NCBI RefSeq assembly: GCF_003610375.1
Contig: NZ_RAPZ01000013.1
Span: forward strand, 124,001 to 188,000
Source of the DNA: Sphingomonas sp. PP-CC-1A-547
GTDB taxonomy: Bacteria > Pseudomonadota > Alphaproteobacteria > Sphingomonadales > Sphingomonadaceae
Reading direction: 5' to 3'
DNA length: 64,000 nt
Under the pieces are notes generated by a model. It made no database searches. It saw only the letters and a list, made by a program, of their open reading frames with translations, and was not told the DNA's origin. Of the stretch, positions 44,189 to 51,720 are shown one piece after another (position 1 is the first letter of the stretch; the number at the start of each line of letters is the position of its first letter). The position numbers were made by a program, and so were the translations under genes.

Positions 44189-44758
44189 GTGCAGATCTGG
44201 GCGGGACTCGGCAATCCGGGGGCGCAATATGCGATGCACCGGCACAATGTCGGGTTCATGGTCGCCGACGCGATCGCCGAGGTGCACGGCTTCGGCGCGG
44301 TCAAGAAGCAGTTCCAGGGCTGGACGCAGGAGGGGCGGATCGGCTCGACCAGGATCCTGCTGCTGAAGCCGGCGACCTTCATGAACGAGAGCGGCCGCGC
44401 GATCGGCGAGGCGTTGCGCTTCTACAAGCTCGGCGTCGAGGCGCTGACGGTGTTCCACGACGAACTCGACATCGCGCCGTTCCGCGTGAAGGTGAAGACC
44501 GGCGGCGGGACCGCGGGGCATAACGGGCTGCGCTCGACCGACCAGCATCTGGGGCCGGAGTTTCGCCGCGTACGGCTGGGGATCGGGCATCCCGGGCACA
44601 AGGATCGCGTGACCGGGTATGTGCTCGGGAATTATGCGAAGGCCGAGATCGAGCCGCTGTCCGACATGCTCGGCGCGGTCGCGGCGGAGGCCAAGTGGCT
44701 GGCGGAAGGCGACGACGTCCGCTTCATGAACGATGTCGCGTTGAGGATGCAGCCATGA
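44189..44758 (+). CDS. pth: Peptidyl-tRNA hydrolase
   Basis: 189 residues, normal size. It releases peptides from tRNAs that drop off ribosomes. Family motifs: WAGLGNPGAQYAMHRHNVGF with the catalytic His of RHNVGF, LLLKPATFMNESGRAIGEAL, LTVFHDELDIAPFRVKVKTG (catalytic Asp) and GGTAGHNGLRSTDQHLGPEF. The start is GTG 44189 with GGAG eight bases upstream; the frame is open further left, but that part translates a palindromic repeat. It is coupled to the next gene by an ATGA overlap. Confidence 0.96.
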   Translation: MQIWAGLGNPGAQYAMHRHNVGFMVADAIAEVHGFGAVKKQFQGWTQEGRIGSTRILLLKPATFMNESGRAIGEALRFYKLGVEALTVFHDELDIAPFRVKVKTGGGTAGHNGLRSTDQHLGPEFRRVRLGIGHPGHKDRVTGYVLGNYAKAEIEPLSDMLGAVAAEAKWLAEGDDVRFMNDVALRMQP

Positions 44759-45372
44759 CCACCCGCTCTTTGTTTGCCACGCGGTTCTACGAGGCCGATC
44801 TCGGTGACGACGATCTGGTCGAGGAACTGGAGGACGCGGCGCTCGAACTGGCGAAGGCGGATCGCGCCGGAGTCGCGTGGTCGAAGGCGCATGGGTATCG
44901 CGGGTACACGTCGTATGCGTCGCTGAACGACCTGCCGCTGCGCGATCCGCGGTTCGGCGATCTGGTTCGGCTGCTGAACAAGCATGTCGCGCAGTTCGCG
45001 AAGGACTGTGCGTTCGATCTTGGTGGGCGGAAGTTGAAGCTCGACAGCTTTTGGGTGAACGTCCTGAAGCCCGGTGGCGCGCATTCGGGGCATATCCATC
45101 CGCATAGCGTCGTTTCCGGGACGATGTACGTGGCGATTCCCGAGGGGGCTGGGGCGTTGAAGCTGGAGGATCCTCGGTTGCCGATGATGATGGCGGCGCC
45201 GACGCGGCTGGAGGATGCGGCGGAGGATCTGCGGACGTTCGTTTATGCGGAGCCCAAGCCGGGGAGTGTTTTTCTCTGGGAGAGCTGGTTGCGGCACGAG
45301 GTCGTGCCGAATGCTGGCCCCAAGAAGATGGACGGCGAGCGGATCAGTATCAGTTTCAATTATCGGTGGTGA
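44755..45372 (+). CDS. Putative 2OG-Fe(II) oxygenase (TIGR02466 family)
   Basis: 205 residues. It resembles the small family annotated as TIGR02466, related to iron/2-oxoglutarate dioxygenases. GGAHSGHIHPHSVVSGTMYV contains a His-rich metal site (HSGHIHPHS), and PKPGSVFLWESWLRHEVVPN with GERISISFNYRW gives the distal His and Arg expected for a double-stranded beta-helix. Substrate unknown. ATG 44755 overlaps the pth stop, so it is translated together with pth. Fifty to seventy bases later a set of palindromic repeats begins. No regulator or pathway genes lie nearby. Confidence 0.82.
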   Translation: MTTRSLFATRFYEADLGDDDLVEELEDAALELAKADRAGVAWSKAHGYRGYTSYASLNDLPLRDPRFGDLVRLLNKHVAQFAKDCAFDLGGRKLKLDSFWVNVLKPGGAHSGHIHPHSVVSGTMYVAIPEGAGALKLEDPRLPMMMAAPTRLEDAAEDLRTFVYAEPKPGSVFLWESWLRHEVVPNAGPKKMDGERISISFNYRW

Positions 45373-45401
45373 GCGGGGCGGCAGCCTGGTGTTTTAGATC
45401 G

Positions 45402-45509
45402 CACCACCCCGGCGAAGGCCGGGGCCCAATTGGGAAACATCGCTAACGAAGGACTGCCCTTCATCAGCTTGGCTTTCCCAATTGGGCCCCGGCCTTCGCC
45501 GGGGTGGTA
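45402..45509. repeat. Palindromic element (family F)
   Basis: Near-perfect long inverted repeat: CACCACCCCGGCGAAGGCCG at the left and GGCCTTCGCCGGGGTGGTAG at the right, each arm continuing through CCCAATTGGGAAA and its mirror, with ~35 bp between. Confidence 0.9.
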
Positions 45510-45536
45510 GTGTTCGGGGGAAGCGTTATTCTCATT

Positions 45537-45636
45537 CTTCCCCCTCCCCTTCAGGGGAGGGTTGGGGTGGGGCTTGGCCGCATACGCCATCATTCGTGGC
45601 ACTGCCCCACCCCGACCCTCCCCTGAAGGGGACGGA
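45537..45636. repeat. Palindromic element (family A variant)
   Basis: CTTCCCCCTCCCCTTCAGGG with GAGGGTTGGGGTGGGG at the left mirrors GCCCCACCCCGACCCTCCCC at the right. It directly follows the family F element; both lie between the converging 44755-45372 gene and the dehydrogenase. No gene is seen in the 300-bp gap. Confidence 0.85.
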
Positions 45637-45674
45637 GTAGCGGGGGCGGCACTCAGCTCGCGCCCCCTGCCCGA

Positions 45675-46739
45675 TCAGGCCGTCTTCATCGAGGCCATGT
45701 CGATGACGAAGCGGTACTTCACGTCGCTCTTCACCATGCGCTGATACGAGGGTTCGATCTCTTCCATGCGGATCATCTCGATGTCCGACACCAAGCCGTG
45801 CTCATTGCAGAAATCGAGCATCTCCTGCGTCTCGGCGATGCCGCCGATCAGCGAGCCGGCGATTGCGCGGCGCTTGAAGATCAGGTTGCCGACCGAAGGG
45901 GACGGATGTGCGTGCTCGGGGACGCCGACCAGCGTCATCGTACCGTCGCGCTTGAGCAATGCCGTGAACGTGTCGAGGTTGTGGCTCGCCGCGACGGTGT
46001 TCAGGATGAAGTCGAAGCTGTTGGCGTGTTCGGCCATCGCGGCTTCGTCCTTCGACACGATCAGGTCCTTCGCGCCGAGACGCTTGGCATCGTCGCGCTT
46101 GTTGGGCGAGGTCGAGAAGACATAGACCTCGGCACCCATCGCATTGGCGATCTTGACGCCCATGTGGCCGAGACCGCCGAGACCGACGATGCCGACCTTC
46201 TGGCCGGGGCCGACCTTCCAGTGCTTGAGCGGCGAGTACGTCGTGATGCCGGCGCAGAGCAACGGCGCGACCGCAGCGAGGTCAGCCTCGGGATGCGAGA
46301 CCTTCAGCACGAAGCCTTCATCGACGACGATCTTGTCCGAATAGCCGCCGAAGGTGTGGCCGCCGAGCACGGGATCGGGGCCGTTATAGGTGCCGACGAA
46401 GCCGGTCGTCTCGCAATATTGCTCCTCGCCGTCCTTGCACGACGGGCATTCGCCGCAGCTGTCGACCATGCAGCCGACACCTACGACGTCGCCGACCTTG
46501 AACTTGGTGACGTCGCTGCCGACGGCGGTGACGTGGCCGACGATCTCGTGGCCGGGGACGCAGGGGTAAAGCGTGCCTTCCCACTCGCCCTTGGCGGTGT
46601 GGAGGTCGGAATGACAGACGCCGCAGAACGCGATGTCGATCGCGACGTCGGTCTTGCCGGGCTCGCGGCGCTCGAAGCTGAAGGGCGCGAGCGGCGTTGC
46701 GGGAGATTGCGCGGCGTAGCCGTGGGCGGTCGTGGTCAT
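45675..46739 (-). CDS. Zinc-dependent NAD(P) alcohol dehydrogenase (YahK/CAD-like)
   Basis: 354 residues of the medium-chain dehydrogenase family, closest in pattern to the cinnamyl-alcohol/aldehyde reductase group. Catalytic zinc site: CGVCHSDLHTAKGEWEGTLY and GHEIVGHVTAVG. Structural zinc site: CMVDSCGECPSCKDGEEQYC, with CxxC and spaced Cys. The nucleotide-binding motif is VGIVGLGGLGHMGVKIANAM (GxGGxG). It probably reduces aldehydes with NADPH. A small inverted repeat in its promoter region suggests a TetR-type repressor, but none is encoded nearby. Confidence 0.92.
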   Translation of the reverse strand: MTTTAHGYAAQSPATPLAPFSFERREPGKTDVAIDIAFCGVCHSDLHTAKGEWEGTLYPCVPGHEIVGHVTAVGSDVTKFKVGDVVGVGCMVDSCGECPSCKDGEEQYCETTGFVGTYNGPDPVLGGHTFGGYSDKIVVDEGFVLKVSHPEADLAAVAPLLCAGITTYSPLKHWKVGPGQKVGIVGLGGLGHMGVKIANAMGAEVYVFSTSPNKRDDAKRLGAKDLIVSKDEAAMAEHANSFDFILNTVAASHNLDTFTALLKRDGTMTLVGVPEHAHPSPSVGNLIFKRRAIAGSLIGGIAETQEMLDFCNEHGLVSDIEMIRMEEIEPSYQRMVKSDVKYRFVIDMASMKTA

Positions 46740-46797
46740 GGAATTCCTGATCTATCTCAAGCTGGGATCGGGATATAAGCGTCGACCATATGATAAC

Positions 46798-46809
46798 TAC
46801 CGACCGGTA
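46798..46809. promoter_or_regulatory. Candidate TetR-type operator upstream of the dehydrogenase
   Basis: TACCGACCGGTA is an inverted repeat (TACCG, two-base spacer, CGGTA) about 60 bp upstream of the dehydrogenase start. It resembles TetR-family boxes before aldehyde/quinone reductase genes. The 46740-47088 gap otherwise holds a palindromic element and no gene. Confidence 0.4.
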
Positions 46810-46880
46810 TGATTATTTTGCTGCACTGCGGCAATCGAGTGGGTCGATCACGAGGTGCTGGACCTGGCGCGCGGCGCGGA

Positions 46881-46998
46881 GCTTCTCCCCTCCCTGGAAG
46901 GGAGGGGTTGGGGGTGGGTCGGTGTCCAGATCGTGGAACGGTTGCGGCCAAAGCTGGCCTACCCACCCCCAGCCCCTCCCTTCCAGGGAGGGGAGCAG
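46881..46998. repeat. Palindromic element upstream of ychF (family A)
   Basis: CTCCCCTCCCTGGAAGGGAG with GGGTTGGGGGTGGGTCGG at the left and ACCCACCCCCAGCCCCTCCC with TTCCAGGGAGGGGAG at the right. Nearly the same arms as the elements at 38694 (inside glyS) and 58860. Confidence 0.9.
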
Positions 46999-47088
46999 GA
47001 CGAACTCTTACCGCGCGCGCGGCCTTCACTGGCCTTCCTTGCCGCCCTGCCCTAAAGCGCCCGCACATTCTTATACCAAGGGCATATC

Positions 47089-48186
47089 ATGGGTTTTCGC
47101 TGCGGCATCGTGGGGCTGCCGAACGTCGGCAAGTCCACTCTCTTCAACGCGCTGACCGAGACGGCCGCGGCGCAGGCGGCGAACTATCCGTTCTGCACGA
47201 TTGAGCCGAACGTCGGTAACGTCGGCGTGCCCGACAAGCGGCTCGATGCGCTCGCCAAGATCGCCGGATCGCAGAAGATCATCGAGACTCAGTTGGGCTT
47301 CGTCGACATTGCCGGGCTGGTGCGCGGCGCGTCGAAGGGCGAAGGGCTCGGCAACCAGTTCCTCGGCAACATCCGCGAGGTCGACGCGATCGTCCATGTG
47401 CTACGCTGCTTCGAGGACGGCGACGTGACGCATGTCGACAACAAGGTCGACCCGATCGCCGACGCCGAGACGGTCGACACCGAGTTGATGCTGAGCGATC
47501 TCGATAGCCTCGAAAAGCGCGTCCCGAACCTCGCCAAGAAGGGCATGCAGGGCGACAAGGAAGCCAAGATCGGTGCCGCCGTGCTCGGCCAGGCGCTCGA
47601 ACTGCTGCGCGAAGGCAAGCCCGCCCGGCTGACCGTGCCGAAGGACGAGGACGAGGCGCGCGTGTTCGCACAGGCGCAGTTGCTGACCGCCAAGCCGGTG
47701 CTGTACGTGTGCAACGTCGACGAGGGCGATGCGGCGAACGGCAATGCGCTGTCGGCGCGGGTGTTCGAGAAGGCGAAGGCCGAGGGCGCCGAGGCGGTCG
47801 TGGTGTCGGCGGCGATCGAGGCGGAAATCGCGACGATGCCCGCCGAGGACCGCGGCGAGTTTCTCGGCGAACTTGGGCTGGAGGAGACCGGTCTCGCCCG
47901 CGTCATCACCGCCGGGTACAAGCTGCTCCACCTGCTGACGTTCTTCACGGTCGGCCCGAAGGAAGCGCGTGCCTGGACCGTCCACGAGGGCGCGACCGCA
48001 CCGCAGGCCGCGGGCGAGATCCACGGCGATTTCGAAAAGGGTTTCATCCGCGCCGAGACGATCGCGTTCGACGACTTCATCGCGCTGGGTGGGGAATCGA
48101 AGGCACGCGAGGCCGGCAAGCTGCGCGCGGAAGGCAAGGCGTACGTCGTCCACGACGGCGACGTGATGCACTTCCTGCATAGCTGA
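47089..48186 (+). CDS. ychF: Redox-regulated ATPase YchF (Obg family)
   Basis: 365 residues, usual length. A universally conserved OLA1/YchF ATPase linked to ribosome and oxidative stress physiology. N-terminal P-loop GIVGLPNVGKSTLFNALTET, switch I region AANYPFCTIEPNVGNVGVPD, G3 VDIAGLVRGASKGEGLGNQF, the NxxE-type motif in LYVCNVDEGD, the TGS domain (LLTFFTVGPKEARAWTVHEG) and the C-terminal FDDFIALGGESKAREAGKLR. The start ATG 47089 is 30 bases before the P-loop. It follows pth/rplY on the same strand, with a repeat and a reversed dehydrogenase gene between. Confidence 0.97.
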   Translation: MGFRCGIVGLPNVGKSTLFNALTETAAAQAANYPFCTIEPNVGNVGVPDKRLDALAKIAGSQKIIETQLGFVDIAGLVRGASKGEGLGNQFLGNIREVDAIVHVLRCFEDGDVTHVDNKVDPIADAETVDTELMLSDLDSLEKRVPNLAKKGMQGDKEAKIGAAVLGQALELLREGKPARLTVPKDEDEARVFAQAQLLTAKPVLYVCNVDEGDAANGNALSARVFEKAKAEGAEAVVVSAAIEAEIATMPAEDRGEFLGELGLEETGLARVITAGYKLLHLLTFFTVGPKEARAWTVHEGATAPQAAGEIHGDFEKGFIRAETIAFDDFIALGGESKAREAGKLRAEGKAYVVHDGDVMHFLHS

Positions 48187-48207
48187 GGGTTCGGCGGCGG
48201 CGGTGGG

Positions 48208-48609
48208 TCAGCGATAGTTTTCGCAGGCTACCCCGTCGCCGTCACCGTCCATGCCGGCACGATAACCCGGCTGACCGCGGTGAAGCGGCGCGGCCCCCGC
48301 CGCCCGCACTTCGCGGCATCCGCTGTAGAATACCGAGCTTTCCGACTGGGAGCTGGTCGAACGGCGGGCCGGTGGCGATGATCCAAATGCTGGGCGAACG
48401 ACGTTGTAGGGCTCGGCGTCTGCTACGCGCCGTGCAGGCGCGACGGCGTGTCGCCGCACCACCGGCGGCGCGGCGATCGCCATATCGGGGACCGCCTTGG
48501 TATCGACGATAGCAGGGGCAGGAATGGGCTGCGGCTCAGTGGCTTTCCAGACACCGGCAAACATCAATGTCGAGGCGATTGCCGTGACTGTGATAAAGGA
48601 ACGCTCCAT
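48208..48609 (-). CDS. Secreted excalibur calcium-binding domain protein
   Basis: 133 residues. A signal/anchor (ITVTAIASTLMFAGVWKA) leads to a Pro/Ala-rich linker. The C-terminus is an excalibur domain: FYSGCREVRAAGAAPLHRGQ and PGYRAGMDGDGDGVACENYR, with the typical DxDxDG calcium loop and two Cys. Excalibur domains occur at the ends of extracellular nucleases and surface proteins; here there is no other catalytic domain. Its job, perhaps in the periplasm or cell envelope, is unknown. It converges with ychF. Confidence 0.85.
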   Translation of the reverse strand: MERSFITVTAIASTLMFAGVWKATEPQPIPAPAIVDTKAVPDMAIAAPPVVRRHAVAPARRVADAEPYNVVRPAFGSSPPARRSTSSQSESSVFYSGCREVRAAGAAPLHRGQPGYRAGMDGDGDGVACENYR

Positions 48610-48724
48610 GACGCCACCATACGGGCGTAGTGGTTTACGAATGTTTGTTGGGTTGCTGTTTTAGGGCAAGGCAAAGATGGTGAAAGACTTGATGTCGGTG
48701 TTAATAAGATTGCAGCCGTAGCTA

Positions 48725-49075
48725 TCAGTCCTCGCACACCTCGCCTGCTGCTGTGATTTTACCACCTTCGATCGTCGCGAAACATCCGGGATTGTATCGT
48801 TCAGCTTGGCATAGCCCCTCTGCTGCTTCGCCAGCCGGTGGAATAGGTGTCTGCCCCGGTCCATCGACGCTTCTGAGACACCGACCTTGGCAATCCGCCT
48901 TGTCGGCACACATCTTTCCGCCATCGGCGTAGCGGGATTGACAGATTGGGAAGCCGAAAGCGCTGCGGCTCTCATATCCTCCTTGGCCTAGGCAGGTGCG
49001 GCTTTCGGACACATTCAGGCGCTTGGGCAAGCTGCTGCAACTTCCAGCAATTACGGTAACAAGTAGGGCCGCCAT
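48725..49075 (-). CDS. Cys-rich lipoprotein of unknown function
   Basis: About 116 residues. The start at 49075 gives a lipoprotein signal MAALLVTVIAGSCSSLPKRL; a frame start at 49108 would add ten residues before it. The mature part has about ten Cys (CLGQGGYESRSAFGFPICQS, CADKADCQGRCL, LCQAERYNPGCF), suggesting a disulfide-stabilised periplasmic domain. GC is a little lower than around, fitting an accessory gene. No family recognised. Confidence 0.6.
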   Translation of the reverse strand: MAALLVTVIAGSCSSLPKRLNVSESRTCLGQGGYESRSAFGFPICQSRYADGGKMCADKADCQGRCLRSVDGPGQTPIPPAGEAAEGLCQAERYNPGCFATIEGGKITAAGEVCED

Positions 49076-49150
49076 GGTTCGAGCGTAACGAAGTGAGCAT
49101 ATCGGCATGACCGAATGTTTCCCTACTGTGTCTATGCCCGCAATTGAGCC

Positions 49151-49390
49151 CTAGCCGTTGGCCTTGGTATGATCAGGCAATGCCAGTGGTCGTCTTGCGG
49201 ACTTGCGGCCTGCCGCGGCGACTATGACTGCGCTGGACAGGAGGATGCTGGATACGAGCGCGCCGACCGACAGCAGGCCCGCGCTGGTGACCGATGCGTC
49301 GAAAGTCGTGCGTTTGCCGATCCTGATCGAGACTTTGGCGGCGGGGGCGTTGGTGGTTTTGGTTCGTTCGGAGTGCGTTGGGGTCTTCAT
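49151..49390 (-). CDS. Small single-pass membrane protein
   Basis: 79 residues from ATG 49390 (MKTPTHSERTKTTNAP). A positively charged N-terminus is followed by one hydrophobic segment (LLSVGALVSSILLSSAVIVA) and a basic tail. It has no recognised function. Upstream in-frame sequence (from 49516) would overlap the start of the divergent gene and looks non-coding. Support is the coherent topology and conserved-looking patch AAKVSIRIGKRTTFDASV; confidence is moderate. Confidence 0.5.
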   Translation of the reverse strand: MKTPTHSERTKTTNAPAAKVSIRIGKRTTFDASVTSAGLLSVGALVSSILLSSAVIVAAAGRKSARRPLALPDHTKANG

Positions 49391-49514
49391 GCGCTGAGGC
49401 TGAACCTTTCGCGGGTTTCGGGCAAGGCTGCGCTTTAGCGCCACGAGCGGTTTGGCGGGTTCGGAGAGAGACTGCGCGGTTGTCGCGGGTCGTGCGGGGG
49501 GGTAGACCGGCGGC

Positions 49515-49868
49515 ATGCTCGCGCGCCTGATCCTGGCTTTGCTCCTTGCTGCGTTTGCGTTTCCTGCGGTGGCGCCGGCGGCGTGTCATGATGCGTCTGC
49601 TTCGCGGGGGAGTGCCATCGTCATGGACATGGCGGCGATGGGCGGGACGCACGCGGCAATATCGGGCCATCGGCCGGATCACGAGGCGCCCGACCGGAAG
49701 GCTACGCCGCTGCATGGGTGCATCGGGTGCGTGCCGCCTTCGAACTGGAATGGCGCCCGGGTGCTCGGCGTGGCGTTGCGGGAGCCGGGGATGGTGACCG
49801 AGCGGGCGGCGGTGCTGGATCTTGGGGCGGGCGTCGCGCCGGCTTTGCGGCCTCCGCGGAAGGCTTGA
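49515..49868 (+). CDS. Small periplasmic protein with Met/His and a Cys pair
   Basis: 117 residues, signal peptide LILALLLAAFAFPAVAPA. The mature chain has CHDASASRG, a Met/His patch (VMDMAAMGGTHAAISGHRPD) and LHGCIGCVPP with a CxxC. It comes just before a Met/His-rich outer-membrane-like protein, so a joint role in copper or other soft-metal handling is possible. It may match DUF2946-type proteins, but I could not confirm it. Function not established. Confidence 0.55.
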   Translation: MLARLILALLLAAFAFPAVAPAACHDASASRGSAIVMDMAAMGGTHAAISGHRPDHEAPDRKATPLHGCIGCVPPSNWNGARVLGVALREPGMVTERAAVLDLGAGVAPALRPPRKA

Positions 49869-49919
49869 TCGTCGGGTGCTGAGGCGCCCAGATTTTCAGG
49901 CTTTTCCGAGGATATACTA

Positions 49920-51569
49920 ATGACTCGATCGAGGTTTCTCGCGGCTGGGGCCGTGAGGGCGATGCTGCTTGCCGGCGGTGTCGTGGCGGCGGTGCTGCCC
50001 ATTGGCGCGGTGGCGCAACATGCCATGTCCATGCCGGGCATGACGATGCAGGATGCGGCTCCCAGGAAGACGGTGAAGAAGGCCAAGCCGCGGCCGGGGG
50101 TTAAGCGTTCGGGTGTGCGTTCGGCTGCTCCGTCGGCTCACACGTTGCAGTCGGGGAGTCCTGTCGATCATTCGACGATGGACCATTCGGCGATGGGGCA
50201 CCCTGCTCCGGTCGCTCCTCCGACTTCGGCCACACCGTCTGCGATGCCCGAGGCTATGCCCGGCATGGATCATGCGCAGATGGATCACTCGGCGATGCCC
50301 GGGATGGCGATGGATCATGGCGCGATGGGCCATGCAATGATCGCCGACCCCGCCTATCGCGCGGCATCCGATGCGGCGCTGGAGAAAATGCCGGCGGGCT
50401 CGGCGATGGCGGGAATGGCGATGGGGACGTCGGCCGGGTTCTACAGCCAGGGGAGCGGGACGTCGCGACTGCCGGCGGCTGAGGGGCCGATGCGCGGGTA
50501 TATGGCGCAGGTCGGCGAATGGATGCTGATGGCGCATGGCTATGCGTGGGGCGTCGCGACCGACCAGGGGGGACCGCGCGGGAAAAGCGAGGCGTTCGTG
50601 CAGTCGATGGCGATGCTGATGGCGGATCGCGACCTTGGCGACCGGTTTCACATCCAGCTGCGGACTATGAACAGCCTCGAGCCGTTGATGGGCGCGCGGG
50701 GCTACACCAATTTGTTTGCAACCGGCGAACTGGCGAACGATCGACCGCTGGTCGATCGGCAGCATCCGCACGACCTGTTCATGGAGCTTGCCGCGAAGGT
50801 CGATTATCGGCTGGGGAACGGCAACACCGTCTTCCTGTATGGCGGGCCGGTCGGCGAGCCGGCGCTGGGGCCGAGCGCATTCATGCACCGCGGGTCGGCG
50901 CGGTATCAGCCGATGTCGCCGATCACGCATCACTGGTTCGATTCGACGCACATCACCTACGGCGTGGTGACGGCGGGGTATGCGACGCCGGCGTTCCAGC
51001 TGGAGGCGTCGGCGTTCAAGGGGCGCGAGCCGGACGAGCATCGCTGGAATATCGAGACGCCGCGGCTCGATTCGTGGAGCGTGCGGGGAACGTGGACGCC
51101 GTCGCCGTTCTGGGCGGTGCAGGTGAGCCATGGCCATCTGAAGGAGCCCGAGGCACAGCATCCAGGGGAGGACGAGAACCGCTCGACCGCCAGCGTGCAA
51201 TATGCGCGGGGCGGGCTGGCGACGACGTTTGCGTATAGTCTCAAGGACCGGGTGCCGGGGGAGAAGCTGAGCGCGTTCCTGGCGGAGGCGACGTATGAGC
51301 TTTCGGCGCGGCATGCCGTGTTCGGCAGGGTCGAAAACGTGGCGAACGACGAGCTTTTTCCCGATCACGACGATCCGCTGCATGATCGGAAGTTCCGCGT
51401 GACGAAGGCGGAGGTCGGGTATGCGTACCGGCTGCCGATCGTGGGTCCGCTCGGGTTGGCGCTCGGCGGGACCGTCGCGGCGTATGCGAAGCCGGCGGCG
51501 CTTGAGGCGGCGTATGGGAAGACGCCAGTGAGCTGGACGTTGTTCAGCAAGTTGGCGGTGGGGTTGTAG
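49920..51569 (+). CDS. Met/His-rich outer-membrane or periplasmic protein, possible copper-related
   Basis: 549 residues. The signal peptide (AMLLAGGVVAAVLPIGAVAQ) is followed by ~120 low-complexity residues with repeated M/H motifs (MSMPGMTMQD, HSTMDHSAMGH, MPGMDHAQMDHSAMPGMAMD). This is the kind of sequence that binds Cu(I) in CopA/PcoA/CopB-like proteins. From ~180 on it looks like a beta-barrel or lipocalin-like domain with many alternating Tyr/Phe (FMHRGSARYQPMSPITHHWF, DKPAALEAAYGKTP-type end VSWTLFSKLAVGL). It is 51 bp after the small Met/His protein, so the two are likely one operon. The metal role is inferred from composition only. Confidence 0.7.
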   Translation: MTRSRFLAAGAVRAMLLAGGVVAAVLPIGAVAQHAMSMPGMTMQDAAPRKTVKKAKPRPGVKRSGVRSAAPSAHTLQSGSPVDHSTMDHSAMGHPAPVAPPTSATPSAMPEAMPGMDHAQMDHSAMPGMAMDHGAMGHAMIADPAYRAASDAALEKMPAGSAMAGMAMGTSAGFYSQGSGTSRLPAAEGPMRGYMAQVGEWMLMAHGYAWGVATDQGGPRGKSEAFVQSMAMLMADRDLGDRFHIQLRTMNSLEPLMGARGYTNLFATGELANDRPLVDRQHPHDLFMELAAKVDYRLGNGNTVFLYGGPVGEPALGPSAFMHRGSARYQPMSPITHHWFDSTHITYGVVTAGYATPAFQLEASAFKGREPDEHRWNIETPRLDSWSVRGTWTPSPFWAVQVSHGHLKEPEAQHPGEDENRSTASVQYARGGLATTFAYSLKDRVPGEKLSAFLAEATYELSARHAVFGRVENVANDELFPDHDDPLHDRKFRVTKAEVGYAYRLPIVGPLGLALGGTVAAYAKPAALEAAYGKTPVSWTLFSKLAVGL

Positions 51570-51576
51570 GGGAACT

Positions 51577-51633
51577 TGTTTCCCCGCGAAGGCGGGGATC
51601 CAGACTGGGCTCCCGCCTTCGCGGGAGAACAAG
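51577..51633. repeat. Short palindromic element (family D)
   Basis: TGTTTCCCCGCGAAGGCGGG (with GATCC) pairs with CTCCCGCCTTCGCGGGAGAA around ACTGG. An almost identical copy is at 60502-60559. It follows the stop of the Met/His-rich gene by eight bases and could act as its terminator. Confidence 0.85.
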
Positions 51634-51720
51634 AAAGCGGGAGAGGAGCCCTGGACGGGTTTCGCTCGACGTTGGTGCCGAGTAAGGCGCGAAGTCGCCA
51701 TCTGCTCGGGACGAACGGTT

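Noticed and set aside
46821-47055. Small reading frames in the gap upstream of ychF
   Set aside because: Their translations are the two strands of a palindromic element (PTPNPSLPGRG-type peptide) and lack an independent start signal.
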